Origin: Flavipsychrobacter sp.
GTDB lineage: Bacteria > Bacteroidota > Bacteroidia > Chitinophagales > Chitinophagaceae
Assembly (NCBI GenBank): GCA_016786565.1
Contig: JAEUVY010000110.1
Span: forward strand, 1 to 53,747
Length of the DNA stretch: 53,747 nt
Reading direction: 5' to 3'
A program made the position numbers and the translations under genes. Numbering within the stretch: position 1 is the stretch's first letter; the number at the start of each line of letters is the position of its first letter. A model generated the notes under the pieces. It ran no database searches, was not told the DNA's origin, and saw only the letters and a list, made by a program, of their open reading frames with translations. Shown piece after piece: positions 1 to 8,523 of this stretch.

Positions 1-92
1 ATCAACGAAATCAGAAGAATCAATTGAATCAAAGGTTCAGACAAAGTTCAGCGAAATCAGAAGAATCAAAGGTTCAAACAATTTTCAAGAAA
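1..92. repeat. Short direct repeats at the window edge
   Basis: A purine-rich stretch contains the 18-mer cgaaatcagaagaatcaa at 6-23 and again at 52-69, and tcaaaggttcagacaa at 29-44 with a one-base variant at 66-81. There is no credible reading frame. Similar AAATCAGAAGAATCAAAGG-like strings occur between genes in Bacteroidota, so this is probably a dispersed intergenic repeat. Its position at the very start suggests that an assembly broke here (inference). Confidence 0.6.
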
Positions 93-130
93 ATATGCGA
101 GTTATATTCCATTTTGGGCTTAACTTCTAA

Positions 131-213
131 TGTGATGGTCATGTGATGGCAGAGCGCCATTTTTTAAATAAAGTGATGATTATCAACGACTTATTATGTG
201 ACGGTCATGTGAT
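131..213. repeat. Paired 17-bp direct repeat before hsdR
   Basis: The sequence tgtgatggtcatgtgat at 131-147 recurs with one change at 197-213, 66 bp downstream. The pair sits 50-130 bp before the R-subunit gene. It could be a regulator binding site, but nothing else supports that. Confidence 0.4.
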
Positions 214-250
214 TTTGGCAAAAAGTTATTAACATTATTTTTTTCAATTA

Positions 251-258
251 TACTTTTG
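251..258 (+). promoter_or_regulatory. Bacteroidota -7 element (TACTTTTG) of hsdR
   Basis: TACTTTTG matches the TAnnTTTG consensus exactly and ends three bases before the ATG at 262, so the transcript should begin at or next to the start codon (leaderless). The alternative TTG start at 256 lies inside this element and is therefore unlikely. No TTTG lies at the usual 19-21 nt distance. Confidence 0.5.
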
Positions 259-261
259 AGT

Positions 262-2691
262 ATGAACGAAGCAGAAACAAGAGCGGAACTAATAGACCCC
301 ATGCTGAAGGCATGTGGCTGGGGAATTGTGGAAGGTTCGAAGGTCCTTCGTGAATACCACATAACCGCCGGTAAGATACAAACGGGTGGCGGCAGGGCCA
401 GGAAACTGACTGCCGACTATGTGCTGGTATATAAAGGAATAAAGCTGGCAGTGGTAGAGGCCAAAAGTGATGAACTGGGTGTGGGTGAGGGCGTGGCACA
501 AGCCAAACAATATGCCGCAAAGCTGCAACTGGAAACTACCTATAGCACCAACGGGAAGGAGATATACAGCATCTGCATGAAGACAGGTGCCGAAGGTGTG
601 GTGGCGGCATATCTGTCGCCCGATGCGTTGTGGGATAAGACCTATCCCGGGGCAAATACTACTGCGGTAGCAGTTTATACGCCGGTGAATGAATGGCGGC
701 TGAAATTTGCCGATGTGCCCTTTGAAGACAAAAGCGGCTCGTGGCAACTGCGCTACTATCAGGAGATTGCGGTGCGCAACACCATAGAAGCCATAGCTAA
801 TGGCAAACAACGCATATTGCTGACGCTGGCCACGGGCACGGGCAAAACAGCCATAGCGTTTCAAATAGCATGGAAGCTTTTCCAGACGCGCTGGAACCTG
901 AAACGCGACGGCAGCCGCAGGCCGCGCATCCTGTTTTTGGCCGACAGAAACATACTTGCCGATCAGGCATATAATTCGTTCTCGGCCTTTCCCGAAGACG
1001 CACTGGTGCGTATAAAACCCAATGAAATAAAGAAGAAGGGAGGTGTGCCCACCAATGGCAGCATATTCTTTACAATCTTTCAGACGTTTATGAGTGGCAC
1101 TGATAAGGACGGCAAACCTGCTCCTTATTTTGGTGATTATCCGCCCGATTATTTTGACTTTATCATTATAGACGAGTGTCATCGAGGTGGCGCCAACGAT
1201 GAAGGCAACTGGCGCGCCATAATGGACTATTTCTCGCCGGCGGTGCAGCTGGGGCTTACTGCTACGCCTAAAAGGCAGGACAATGCCGATACCTACAAGT
1301 ACTTTGGCGAGCCTGTATACATATATTCACTTAAAGACGGCATCAACGATGGTTTCCTTACACCATTCAAAGTGAAGCGTGTGCAGACAACGCTGGATGA
1401 CTATATGTTTACCGGCGATGATGAGGTGATAAGCGGCGAGGTGGAAGAAGGAAAATTATATAAAGAAACCGACTTCAACAAGCTAATAGAGATAAAACAA
1501 AGAGAAGCATTCCGTGTGAAGTTGTACATGGATGATGCCAACCAAAAGCAGAAGGCGATCATATTTTGTGCCACGCAGGACCACGCCGGTGTTGTGCGCG
1601 ACCTGGTGAACCAATACAAAAACAGCACCGATCCCAATTACTGTGTGCGGGTGACCGCGAATGACGGAGAGATAGGGGAGCAGTTCCTGCGTGAGTTTCA
1701 GGACAATGAAAAAACGATACCTACCATTCTTACCACATCGCAAAAACTATCGACCGGGGTTGATGCACGAAATATCCGCAATATAGTTTTGCTGCGCCCT
1801 GTAAACTCTATGATAGAGTTTAAGCAGATAGTAGGGCGGGGCACCCGCTTGTTTGATGGTAAGGAATTCTTCACCATATACGACTTTGTAGATGCTTATC
1901 ATCACTTTGCCGACCCTGAATGGGACGGAGAAGCATTGCCCTGCGATGACTGCGGGAAGGTAGTGTGCGAGTGTGAAGCAAAGCCGCTGCCGGAGCCGAA
2001 GGTGTGCAAGACGTGCGCACAACGGCCCTGCATTTGCCTGAAAGAACCGAAGCCGCCGTGTTATGTGTGCGGCAAAACTGAGTGTACTTGTAACAAGCGG
2101 CAGGTGGTGAAAATAAGGCTGCGTGATGGCAAGGAGCGCGAGATACAGTCGATGGTGGCTACCTCGTTCTGGAGCGCAGACGGCAGACCGATATCGGCCG
2201 AAGAGTTTTTGAATAATCTGTTTGGCGAATTACCGAAACTCTTCAAAAGTGAAGATGAACTGCGTGCCATATGGAGTAGCCCTGCCACCCGGAAAGCCCT
2301 GCTGGAGCAACTGGAGGAAGCAGGTTTCCCGAAAAGCGATCTGCTGATAGTGCAGTCGCTGGTGAATATGGAGAAAAGCGATCTGTTTGATGTGTTGGAG
2401 TATGTGTTTAACGGTAATTATAATGCGCTGACGCGTGAGCAAAGGGTAGCAGCATCGCAAGCAACGATATTTGCCCTGCTGGACAGCAAGCAGAAGGAGT
2501 TCATAGAATTTGTGCTGAGTAAGTATGTGGAAACGGGCGTAGAGGAACTGGATCAGGAAAAACTGCCAACACTGCTCATCAACAAGTATCAGTCGCTTGA
2601 AGACGCGAAAGAGATTTTGGGCAGCGTTGCCAACATCAGCTCGCTTTTTGTAGAGTTTCAGAAGTATCTCTACGATAAGAATGCGGCATAG
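262..2691 (+). CDS. hsdR: Type I restriction endonuclease R subunit (EcoEI-like)
   Basis: This is the ATP-dependent translocase and nuclease subunit of a type I restriction system, which cuts unmethylated foreign DNA when complexed with HsdM and HsdS. Counting from the ATG at 262 (809 aa), an N-terminal PD-(D/E)xK nuclease is visible with D52 and the E66-A-K68 motif, followed by a Q in AQAKQYA. The SF2 helicase core shows Walker A ATGTGKT near 190-196, DECH at 304-307, GLTATPKR and the motif VI string QIVGRGTRLF. A C-terminal EcoEI-type region follows. Between them, about residues 561-610, lie three CxxC(x4)CxC units that I do not recognise as standard for HsdR. No hsdM or hsdS lies within the window; they may sit upstream of position 1. 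A CHAT-like gene follows 87 bp downstream. Confidence 0.9.
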   Translation: MNEAETRAELIDPMLKACGWGIVEGSKVLREYHITAGKIQTGGGRARKLTADYVLVYKGIKLAVVEAKSDELGVGEGVAQAKQYAAKLQLETTYSTNGKEIYSICMKTGAEGVVAAYLSPDALWDKTYPGANTTAVAVYTPVNEWRLKFADVPFEDKSGSWQLRYYQEIAVRNTIEAIANGKQRILLTLATGTGKTAIAFQIAWKLFQTRWNLKRDGSRRPRILFLADRNILADQAYNSFSAFPEDALVRIKPNEIKKKGGVPTNGSIFFTIFQTFMSGTDKDGKPAPYFGDYPPDYFDFIIIDECHRGGANDEGNWRAIMDYFSPAVQLGLTATPKRQDNADTYKYFGEPVYIYSLKDGINDGFLTPFKVKRVQTTLDDYMFTGDDEVISGEVEEGKLYKETDFNKLIEIKQREAFRVKLYMDDANQKQKAIIFCATQDHAGVVRDLVNQYKNSTDPNYCVRVTANDGEIGEQFLREFQDNEKTIPTILTTSQKLSTGVDARNIRNIVLLRPVNSMIEFKQIVGRGTRLFDGKEFFTIYDFVDAYHHFADPEWDGEALPCDDCGKVVCECEAKPLPEPKVCKTCAQRPCICLKEPKPPCYVCGKTECTCNKRQVVKIRLRDGKEREIQSMVATSFWSADGRPISAEEFLNNLFGELPKLFKSEDELRAIWSSPATRKALLEQLEEAGFPKSDLLIVQSLVNMEKSDLFDVLEYVFNGNYNALTREQRVAASQATIFALLDSKQKEFIEFVLSKYVETGVEELDQEKLPTLLINKYQSLEDAKEILGSVANISSLFVEFQKYLYDKNAA

Positions 2692-2722
2692 GCTTTTCGC
2701 CGGGTCCTGCGAAGGCATAGAC

Positions 2723-2753
2723 TTTGCACCTACAATTTGAGTAGTTATCTTTA
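2723..2753 (+). promoter_or_regulatory. Promoter of the CHAT-like gene
   Basis: TTTG at 2723-2726, a 19-nt spacer and TATCTTTA at 2746-2753 (one mismatch to TAnnTTTG) lie in the gap after hsdR. The downstream gene can therefore probably be transcribed on its own, with a leader of roughly 20 nt. Confidence 0.5.
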
Positions 2754-2778
2754 TAAATAAACACCTAAACTTATTACA

Positions 2779-3387
2779 ATGATAAAAAGCATTTTTATTT
2801 TAGAATCATCGTGGGACAGCGATGCTCCGTTGGAAGACTATTCTGTACTTCCTATCATCAGCGAATTTGCAAAGCAACGTGCTATTAAAACGTATCACAA
2901 GAACTTCACCGATCTGAAGTCATTTAAACATTGGGTGGTGAAGTTCAACAAAGAATGTTCAAAAGGGGCACTTCTATACATAGCCGCTCACGGAAACAAA
3001 GGAAGCATTGACGGCCTGAATACGAGGATAAATTTCACATCAGTTGTTGATGTTATAAAAAGCGCGAAGAACATTCAGTTTGTTCAGTTCGGTAGTTGTT
3101 TGGTAGGCAACAGTAGCAATCTGGAAACACTCATGAACAAGGCCAAGCACCTGCGTTGGGTGGCAGGCTACAACAAATCTATAGACTGGGTCGATTCAGC
3201 TTTATTCGAGATTCTGCTATGGAGCAGGATATCGCCTGTTGGACGTCAGGATAACGAAAAGAATATTAAAACCCATACCATTGTTGCTAACATCTTGGAG
3301 CATGAAGTAAGTGGCCTCACCAAGGCGTTTGGCTTTAACTTCATCTACAAATATGGGGAGAACATTTGGGCAATATCTTCTGATTAA
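2779..3387 (+). CDS. Small caspase-fold (CHAT-like) protein
   Basis: The 202-aa protein has the layout of a minimal caspase-like peptidase. A hydrophobic beta strand leads into AAHG with H71, a second strand leads into QFGSC with C107, and a late VAGY...DW.DSALF segment resembles the end of CHAT domains. H71 and C107 are spaced as expected for a Cys-His dyad. There is no signal peptide, so it should be cytoplasmic. I think it belongs with the short DUF6642-type proteins but cannot confirm the family name. It sits 87 bp after hsdR with its own likely promoter. CHAT/caspase-like proteases are often effectors in bacterial defence, so a role tied to the restriction locus is plausible but is inference from position only. 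Confidence 0.6.
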   Translation: MIKSIFILESSWDSDAPLEDYSVLPIISEFAKQRAIKTYHKNFTDLKSFKHWVVKFNKECSKGALLYIAAHGNKGSIDGLNTRINFTSVVDVIKSAKNIQFVQFGSCLVGNSSNLETLMNKAKHLRWVAGYNKSIDWVDSALFEILLWSRISPVGRQDNEKNIKTHTIVANILEHEVSGLTKAFGFNFIYKYGENIWAISSD

Positions 3388-3676
3388 GGGGGCGTAGGTT
3401 ACAATCGCAATGCTGCAAATAAAAATGGTCAAGAGTCTTTGCAATTTGGGTGAAGCTCAACGCAGAATCTCTTGACCGTTTAAAACCAACCCGTGGTCCT
3501 CGCCTCCGGGAACAGCCCGGCGCAGTATCCTCGGGTGGTTGTATCAAAGTTACGGATATTGTCCGGCAAGTAATCATGTCGCCCCCTCGGGGCTTGTGTG
3601 TTGTGCGGATTGTATTTCTATAATCATGCCGCCCCTTCGGGGCTGCCCATGTGATCCGCGATCTTTTATGACACTA
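3388..3676. repeat. Intergenic stretch with inverted and GC-palindrome repeats
   Basis: There is no gene here. A 9-bp inverted repeat, ggtcaagag (3427-3435) and ctcttgacc (3469-3477), lies just after the CHAT-like gene. Two near-identical REP-like units follow: aatcatgtcgccccctcggg at 3572-3591 (continuing to 3594) and a variant at 3622-3644, 50 bp apart. Each forms a short GC hairpin (gccccttcggggc type). Confidence 0.55.
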
Positions 3677-4230
3677 CACAAAACGCACTATCATAGATTT
3701 TCTTTTTGTCCCCTTGTTACGCCCTTTGTAACTTGTATTGATGTTGCAGGGAATGAGGCAAAGAGGAATATATAATGATTTTGTTTTACTTCTCGGGCCT
3801 GTCCCGAAAGCATTCGGGATGCGCAGGTTTCCTGCCTGCCGGCAGGCAGGTGGGAAGCAGTGAGAAGCAAACTGCGCATCAGCTTCCCACCTTTTTATTG
3901 ATAATCAATGAAGTAGTTGAAAACTGCGCAGAATAAAAATTTTGCGCAGTTTCGATACAGAAGACGGGAATGCTATCGGGCAGTGGTGCATCTATTGAGG
4001 AGATTTCTCACTGCGCTCGTATCCTCGCTCCGTTCGAAATGACGGCAAGGATTGGGCAGTTTCTACTAAAATCCTAACAACGCTCATTCGATACGTCCCC
4101 CTCCTGCCGGGAGCGCCTGTCCCGAAAGCATTCGGGAGGATAGGGGTGGTTGTCACAGCGCTCATTCGATACGTCCCCCTCCTGCCGGGAGAGCCTGTCC
4201 CGAAAGCATTCGGGAGGATAGGGGTGGTTG
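3677..4230 (+). repeat. Composite intergenic repeat, copy A
   Basis: About 550 bp of non-coding sequence that recurs in inverted orientation at 10058-10563, with roughly 85-90% identity by eye over the alignable parts. It carries the palindromes cctgcctgccggcaggcagg (3831-3850) and tcccgaaagcattcggga (three times). It also carries a G/C-rich block ending in cgttcgaaatgacgg, and a 72-bp unit in tandem (4081-4152 and 4159-4230, one mismatch). The short frames that run through it translate the repeat itself and are not genes. Confidence 0.8.
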
Positions 4231-4241
4231 AATAACAGCAC

Positions 4242-5258
4242 CTACGCCTCCGCCAGCGACACCATAAGATTGAAGAATATCATAATAGTTATCACGATGA
4301 GTGAAAACGAGATCACACCACTCAGCACAATGAATTTAATGGCAGTTTTGAACCACGACTGCCCGTAAAAGCGCAACATTGCCAGATATAAATAAACGTA
4401 TATGCCTGCGAATACCGCAAACAGCACCACCATCATGGCCGATGAAGCAGCGGAGTCTTCGAAAGCATACATCTGTGCAATGGTGATGAGCAACAAAGAG
4501 AAGAAAACAAAGCAGTAGTACTGCAAAGTAAACACCGCATGCACCGAAAAATAGAATTGCTTTTTGCGGGCATATAATAAACTGAGCAATAAGACAAACA
4601 ATGGGAGCGAAAAGAAGAACACCTTAGAAAACGAGTTTAGAAACCGCTGGTTCAGGTTCCGCATAAATTCATTCGGATTCTTGTGATAGGTAGTGGCAGT
4701 GGCAGCTATTTTCCTATAGAAATACCTGTCAAAAAAGCCATCTTTTTCAGCTTCAGGCAACGATCGTTGAATAGAATCATATACATGAACCCCGTTATTG
4801 GCGTACACTTTCGGGAACTCCAAACCCGAAACCTGTTCGTCGGTGCCGGGCACATCAATTGTGTACCAGGACATAGAACTGCTGTTAGCGTTTTGTTCTA
4901 CGGTGTCTCTTGTGTAGGCTGCTTGGGGGCTTATGTGTTTGGCACCGCCGGACAAATAAGAGATAAGGATAAATATGAACGCAGATGTAAACAGATACAT
5001 CCGCACCGGATTGAGGTAACTAACCCTGCGTCCTTTCATATACTCCTTAGCCAAAAAGCCGGGACGAGTGAACAGGTATTTTACAGAATTGAAGAACTTG
5101 CTATCGAAGTGGGTGACATCTTCGGCAAAGTGGCGCACCATGTGGATGGCAGTTTCTTTGGGTTCCAGGTTCTCCTGTCCGCATTCCTGACAGAATTTGC
5201 CCAAAACTTCAGCACCACAGTTCAGGCAGTCTTTTTCGGCGCGATGGTGATGACTCAT
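4242..5258 (-). CDS. DUF3667 membrane protein with zinc ribbon
   Basis: The 338-aa protein opens with a zinc-ribbon-like motif (C11, C14, C23, C26) and then the DUF3667 signature, with the segments TRPGFLAKEYMKGRR and YLNPVRMYLF leading into the first membrane helix (about residues 86-104). A soluble loop of about 110 residues follows, then several hydrophobic helices fill the last 125 residues. DUF3667 is a family of unknown function common in Bacteroidota; I can offer no reaction. The gene stands alone between two repeat-rich gaps. A histidine run (SHHHR) precedes the ribbon and may extend the metal site. Confidence 0.85.
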   Translation of the reverse strand: MSHHHRAEKDCLNCGAEVLGKFCQECGQENLEPKETAIHMVRHFAEDVTHFDSKFFNSVKYLFTRPGFLAKEYMKGRRVSYLNPVRMYLFTSAFIFILISYLSGGAKHISPQAAYTRDTVEQNANSSSMSWYTIDVPGTDEQVSGLEFPKVYANNGVHVYDSIQRSLPEAEKDGFFDRYFYRKIAATATTYHKNPNEFMRNLNQRFLNSFSKVFFFSLPLFVLLLSLLYARKKQFYFSVHAVFTLQYYCFVFFSLLLITIAQMYAFEDSAASSAMMVVLFAVFAGIYVYLYLAMLRFYGQSWFKTAIKFIVLSGVISFSLIVITIMIFFNLMVSLAEA

Positions 5259-5551
5259 TCAATGAATTTGCGATAAAAATAAAGCATTTATCAGAGTATA
5301 GTCATTCACTTTTTAGTATTTGTTTGTTAATCGAACTCCCGGCAAGGACAGGAATAATAATCACCAAGCCGGGCATATAATGGGCAGTTTTGATACAGAC
5401 GACGGGAGTTCTTTTTAGCGAAGGTGCAGCCATCGGGGAGATTTCTCCTGACGTCGAAATGACGGGTACTATGAGGCAGTTTCTACTAAATAACCTCACA
5501 GCGCTCATTCGATACATTCCCCTCCTGCGAAGGAGGGGATAGGGGTGGTTG
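5259..5551. repeat. Gap with partial composite repeat, copy C
   Basis: From about 5370 to 5551 the sequence follows the 3' part of copy A (gacgacggga...gaaatgacggg...gcgctcattcgatac...ggataggggtggttg). It lacks the tcccgaaagcattcggga palindrome that copy A has between cctcctgc and ggataggggtgg. No gene is seen; the short frame on the minus strand is repeat sequence. Confidence 0.7.
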
Positions 5552-5568
5552 AACTTGGCAAGTCACCA

Positions 5569-6192
5569 CTACTTCAGCGCCAAAACATCCACAACATTGG
5601 CCTTGCCGCTGTGGTGAGATCCTTCGGCCAGGGTAGGTTCCTCCTCGGCAATACGCAGGATGTGAAACAGAGCGAGGTCGGTCTTAACCGTAGCCGCATC
5701 AACCAGCATATCGGGGTCCTTGGGGCCGCCGCTGTTATTGGCCAGTTGTGCCGGGGTGAACGCTTCCATCAGAAACACCCCGCCGGGGCTCAGCCAGCGG
5801 TGTGCGTCGGCATAGAAACGGTGCCTGATGGCAGTGGGCAGGTGAAAGAACACCGACGCCACCATATTGAAGTAGCCATCGGGGAAGGCCGCATCGGTAA
5901 TGGACTGCACGTCATAATGAATAGTGACACCCCGCTCGGCAGCCAGCAGCAACGCCTTGCGGCGGCCCTCGGCGCTCAGGTCCAGGCAGTGCACCTCCCA
6001 GCCCAGGGTAGCGGCATAAACAGCATCGCGACCCTCGCCGGCACCGGGCACAAACAGGCGGCCGGGCGGCAGCTTGTCTATAACAGAGCGGAAGTATTCG
6101 TTGGGCTCCTTGCCATATATATAGGCATCCTGCCCGAAGCGTTCGTTCCAGAAAGTGCTGATCTGCGCGTCATTACCGTTGTAGGTGTTCAT
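5569..6192 (-). CDS. Small class I SAM-dependent methyltransferase
   Basis: The 207-aa protein (start taken at the ATG at 6192; an upstream in-frame ATG at 6231 adds 13 Arg-rich residues that do not look like part of the fold) has FWNERFG near the N terminus, YGKEPNEYF, and then motif I as VPGAGEGRDAVYAA. An acidic LDLSAEG motif II and the LSPGGVFLMEAFTP post-motif strand follow. This layout is typical of the TehB/thiopurine-type small-molecule methyltransferases found next to unrelated genes in Bacteroidota. The substrate cannot be read from sequence. It is transcribed divergently from mdh. Confidence 0.75.
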   Translation of the reverse strand: MNTYNGNDAQISTFWNERFGQDAYIYGKEPNEYFRSVIDKLPPGRLFVPGAGEGRDAVYAATLGWEVHCLDLSAEGRRKALLLAAERGVTIHYDVQSITDAAFPDGYFNMVASVFFHLPTAIRHRFYADAHRWLSPGGVFLMEAFTPAQLANNSGGPKDPDMLVDAATVKTDLALFHILRIAEEEPTLAEGSHHSGKANVVDVLALK

Positions 6193-6359
6193 TGCACGTG
6201 TGCCGCAGAAAAGTGGCGTGCGGCGGTGCAAAGGTCGGAAAAGCGGGTGTAACCTGCAAAAATGAGGAGTAGGGGATCGGCAGATTAAAGATTATGCTAA
6301 AATGGCATGGAAAGGAGGCAAACAGTGATAAGAATCAGTCCATTGTCAACGGGTTGATG

Positions 6360-6367
6360 TATCTTTG
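6360..6367 (+). promoter_or_regulatory. -7 element (TATCTTTG) of mdh
   Basis: This is an exact TAnnTTTG match 42 nt before the mdh start, which gives a normal-length leader. No good TTTG at the -33 spacing was found. Confidence 0.45.
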
Positions 6368-6409
6368 CGCACCAAATAACCGATTATTTAACTCTAAAAA
6401 TACAAGTAA

Positions 6410-7345
6410 ATGAAAATTACGGTAGTGGGCGCCGGTGCAGTTGGCGCTACTTGCGCAGACAACATTGCACGCAGAGAACTGGCTGAAGAACTGGTGATAC
6501 TGGACATCAAAGAAGGATTCGCTGAAGGTAAGGCGCTGGATATCAACCAGACATCTTCACTGTGCGGCTTCGACACCCGCGTGAAGGGCGTTACCAACGA
6601 CTATGCGGCTACTGCCGGCAGCGACGTGGTAGTGATCACATCGGGCATTCCCCGCAAACCGGGTATGACGCGCGAAGAGCTGATAGGCACCAACGCGAAG
6701 ATCGTTGAGAACGTATGCAAAAGCGCACTCGAGTACTCTCCGAACGCAATCATCGTGGTGATCTCTAACCCGATGGACACTATGACCTACCTGGCCCTCA
6801 AGGCTACAGGTCTTCCAAAGAACCGCATCATAGGTATGGGTGGCATCCTCGATAGCGCCCGCTTCAAAACCTATCTGCAAAAAGAACTCAACTGCTCTCA
6901 GAACGATCTGCAGGCAGTAGTAATAGGTGGTCACGGTGACACAACTATGATCCCGCTGACAAGGCTGGCTACACTGAACGGTACACCTGTATCGAACATG
7001 CTGAGCGCCGACACACTGAAGCAGGTAGCCGCCGACACTATGGTTGGTGGTGCTACGCTCACCAAGCTGCTGGGCACATCGGCCTGGTATGCACCGGGTG
7101 CTGCAGGAGCCGAGCTCGTTGAGTCTATCGTGCGCAACCAGAAGAAAGTATTCCCTTGCTGCGTAGCGCTGGAGGGCGAATATGGCCAGAACGACATCTG
7201 CCTGGGCGTGCCTGTAGTAATAGGTAGCAACGGCTGGGAGAAGATTATCGACTTCAACCTGAACGAGGAAGAAATGGCCGCGTTCAACAAGTCGGCAGAA
7301 GCAGTGCGCAACATGAACGCAGTGCTGGATACACTGGTTGCCTAA
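6410..7345 (+). CDS. mdh: Malate dehydrogenase
   Basis: This cytoplasmic TCA-cycle enzyme interconverts malate and oxaloacetate with NAD. The 311-aa protein is full length for the LDH-like (type 3) MDH group. Visible features are the Rossmann loop GAGAVGAT (residues 7-14), D32 at the end of beta-2 (fits NAD rather than NADP), the mobile-loop arginines in PRKPGMTREEL (R82, R88), the substrate Arg R151, and the catalytic His H175 in IGGHGDT. R82 is the position that favours malate over lactate. The gene is monocistronic, with its own -7 element and a terminator just downstream. Confidence 0.97.
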   Translation: MKITVVGAGAVGATCADNIARRELAEELVILDIKEGFAEGKALDINQTSSLCGFDTRVKGVTNDYAATAGSDVVVITSGIPRKPGMTREELIGTNAKIVENVCKSALEYSPNAIIVVISNPMDTMTYLALKATGLPKNRIIGMGGILDSARFKTYLQKELNCSQNDLQAVVIGGHGDTTMIPLTRLATLNGTPVSNMLSADTLKQVAADTMVGGATLTKLLGTSAWYAPGAAGAELVESIVRNQKKVFPCCVALEGEYGQNDICLGVPVVIGSNGWEKIIDFNLNEEEMAAFNKSAEAVRNMNAVLDTLVA

Positions 7346-7373
7346 TCAGCCGGTGCCCAAAAATGATACAACA

Positions 7374-7408
7374 AGCGTCCTGCACATGTATGCAGGACGC
7401 TTTCTTTT
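7374..7408 (+). terminator. Rho-independent terminator after mdh
   Basis: agcgtcctgca and tgcaggacgct form an 11-bp perfect stem with a 6-nt loop, followed by ttctttt. Confidence 0.8.
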
Positions 7409-7431
7409 CCCCGCCCGGTACCGTACTTTCG
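7401..7431 (+). promoter_or_regulatory. Promoter of the SGNH hydrolase gene
   Basis: TTTC at 7401-7404, a 19-nt spacer and TACTTTCG at 7424-7431 each have one mismatch to consensus. The element ends four bases before the ATG, so the mRNA is probably leaderless. Confidence 0.4.
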
Positions 7432-7435
7432 TGTC

Positions 7436-8446
7436 ATGAAAAGGGTACTGATTTCGGTGGGTATATTCGTAGGGTTGCTGGCTGTAGTGGCCGTGGTGAT
7501 GGAGCTCACCGCCTCTGCCCGGCAGCAGGCCATGCGCTACTTCCGCACCCGCAACGTGTTTCAGTACCAGCCCGGCAATGTCGTGTACGATCCTGCACTG
7601 GGCTACCGCCTCACCCCGGGGCTGGATGTGGCCTTCTCCAATGCCGAGTTCAGCACACGGGTGCACACCAACTCCATAGGCTTCCGCGATGACGATGCCT
7701 CGCTGCAGGGCGCACAGGTGTGGTTCCTCGGCGACTCTTACTCCTTTGGCTGGGGCGTAGAAGAGCCCGATGGCGTGGAGAAGCAGTATGAGCGGGCCAC
7801 TGGCAAGCGCGTGCTCAACATGTCGGTACCGGGCTATAGCAACATACAAGAGATGCTGATGCTGATGAAGTGGGCACACGCATCGCCGGTAACGGGTATA
7901 GACGTCTACCTCTTCCTCTCCTCCAACGACTTCATCGACAACGAGAACACCTCATTCGATGCGTTTCCGTTCTTTGTGGAGCAGGGTGGGGGTATAGCCC
8001 TCAGCAAACCCACAGAGGCCGCCTTCAACACCTGGCAGCAAACAGTCAACCGCTGGATGATAACGGGCACTGCAGCCCGCAAGTCTATGCTGGCCTACTA
8101 TGCCGCCGCCGCGGTGAAGAACCTGTCGGTGGGGGATGTGTATAGCGGCTACCGTGCCCAGCAAAAGGCGGTAAAGGGCAACAAGGCGTTCCTGCTGGTG
8201 GCGCAGCAGTTGGCACAGTTCGCGCAGCAGCGCCAGAGCCGTGTGACGGTGGTGTACATACCGCCCACCAGTGGCAACAAGGCCGAGCAGCAGTTGCCGT
8301 TCCTGCGCAAGGTGTGCGGCACGCTGGGGTTGCGCCTGCTGGACCTATCGCCGGTGCTGTTGCCGGGCGACTACTATCCGCTGGATAAACACTGGACACC
8401 CGCGGGGCATGCAAAGGTGGCGGTGTGGCTGGCGCAGCAGCAATAG
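7436..8446 (+). CDS. Membrane-anchored SGNH/GDSL hydrolase
   Basis: The 336-aa protein has one N-terminal membrane helix (about residues 5-22) followed by an extracytoplasmic SGNH fold. The nucleophile block is FLGDSYSFGWG (S101). The final block is the DKHWTPAGH string with D317 and H319, in the DxHW form seen in AlgJ/AlgX-like acyl-transfer enzymes rather than the DxxH of classical GDSL esterases. It probably adds or removes acyl groups on an envelope glycan or lipid; the substrate is unknown. It follows mdh but has its own promoter, and it converges on metK. Confidence 0.75.
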   Translation: MKRVLISVGIFVGLLAVVAVVMELTASARQQAMRYFRTRNVFQYQPGNVVYDPALGYRLTPGLDVAFSNAEFSTRVHTNSIGFRDDDASLQGAQVWFLGDSYSFGWGVEEPDGVEKQYERATGKRVLNMSVPGYSNIQEMLMLMKWAHASPVTGIDVYLFLSSNDFIDNENTSFDAFPFFVEQGGGIALSKPTEAAFNTWQQTVNRWMITGTAARKSMLAYYAAAAVKNLSVGDVYSGYRAQQKAVKGNKAFLLVAQQLAQFAQQRQSRVTVVYIPPTSGNKAEQQLPFLRKVCGTLGLRLLDLSPVLLPGDYYPLDKHWTPAGHAKVAVWLAQQQ

Positions 8447-8457
8447 TCACCAGACGA

Positions 8458-8510
8458 CGAAAGTCGCTCTGAGAGCGACTTTCGGTAGGTATTTGGATGG
8501 GGCGAGCCCC
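8458..8510. terminator. Hairpins between convergent genes
   Basis: A perfect 12-bp stem with a 3-nt loop (cgaaagtcgctc, 8458-8469; gagcgactttcg, 8473-8484) and a second ggggc/gcccc hairpin at 8499-8510 fill the gap between the SGNH gene and metK. T runs are poor on both strands, so they are likely but weak bidirectional terminators. Confidence 0.5.
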
Positions 8511-8523
8511 GATGCCTGTTTGA

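Noticed and set aside
256..261. TTG start for hsdR
   Set aside because: The TTG lies inside the -7 element TACTTTTG, so it would not be in the mRNA; the ATG at 262 is used.
3539..3775. 78-codon open frame in copy A
   Set aside because: It translates the dispersed repeat; the counterpart frame in copy B starts and ends differently, and there is no start signal or family.
5302..5517. 71-codon frame on the minus strand
   Set aside because: It lies wholly in the partial composite repeat and its peptide resembles the other repeat frames.
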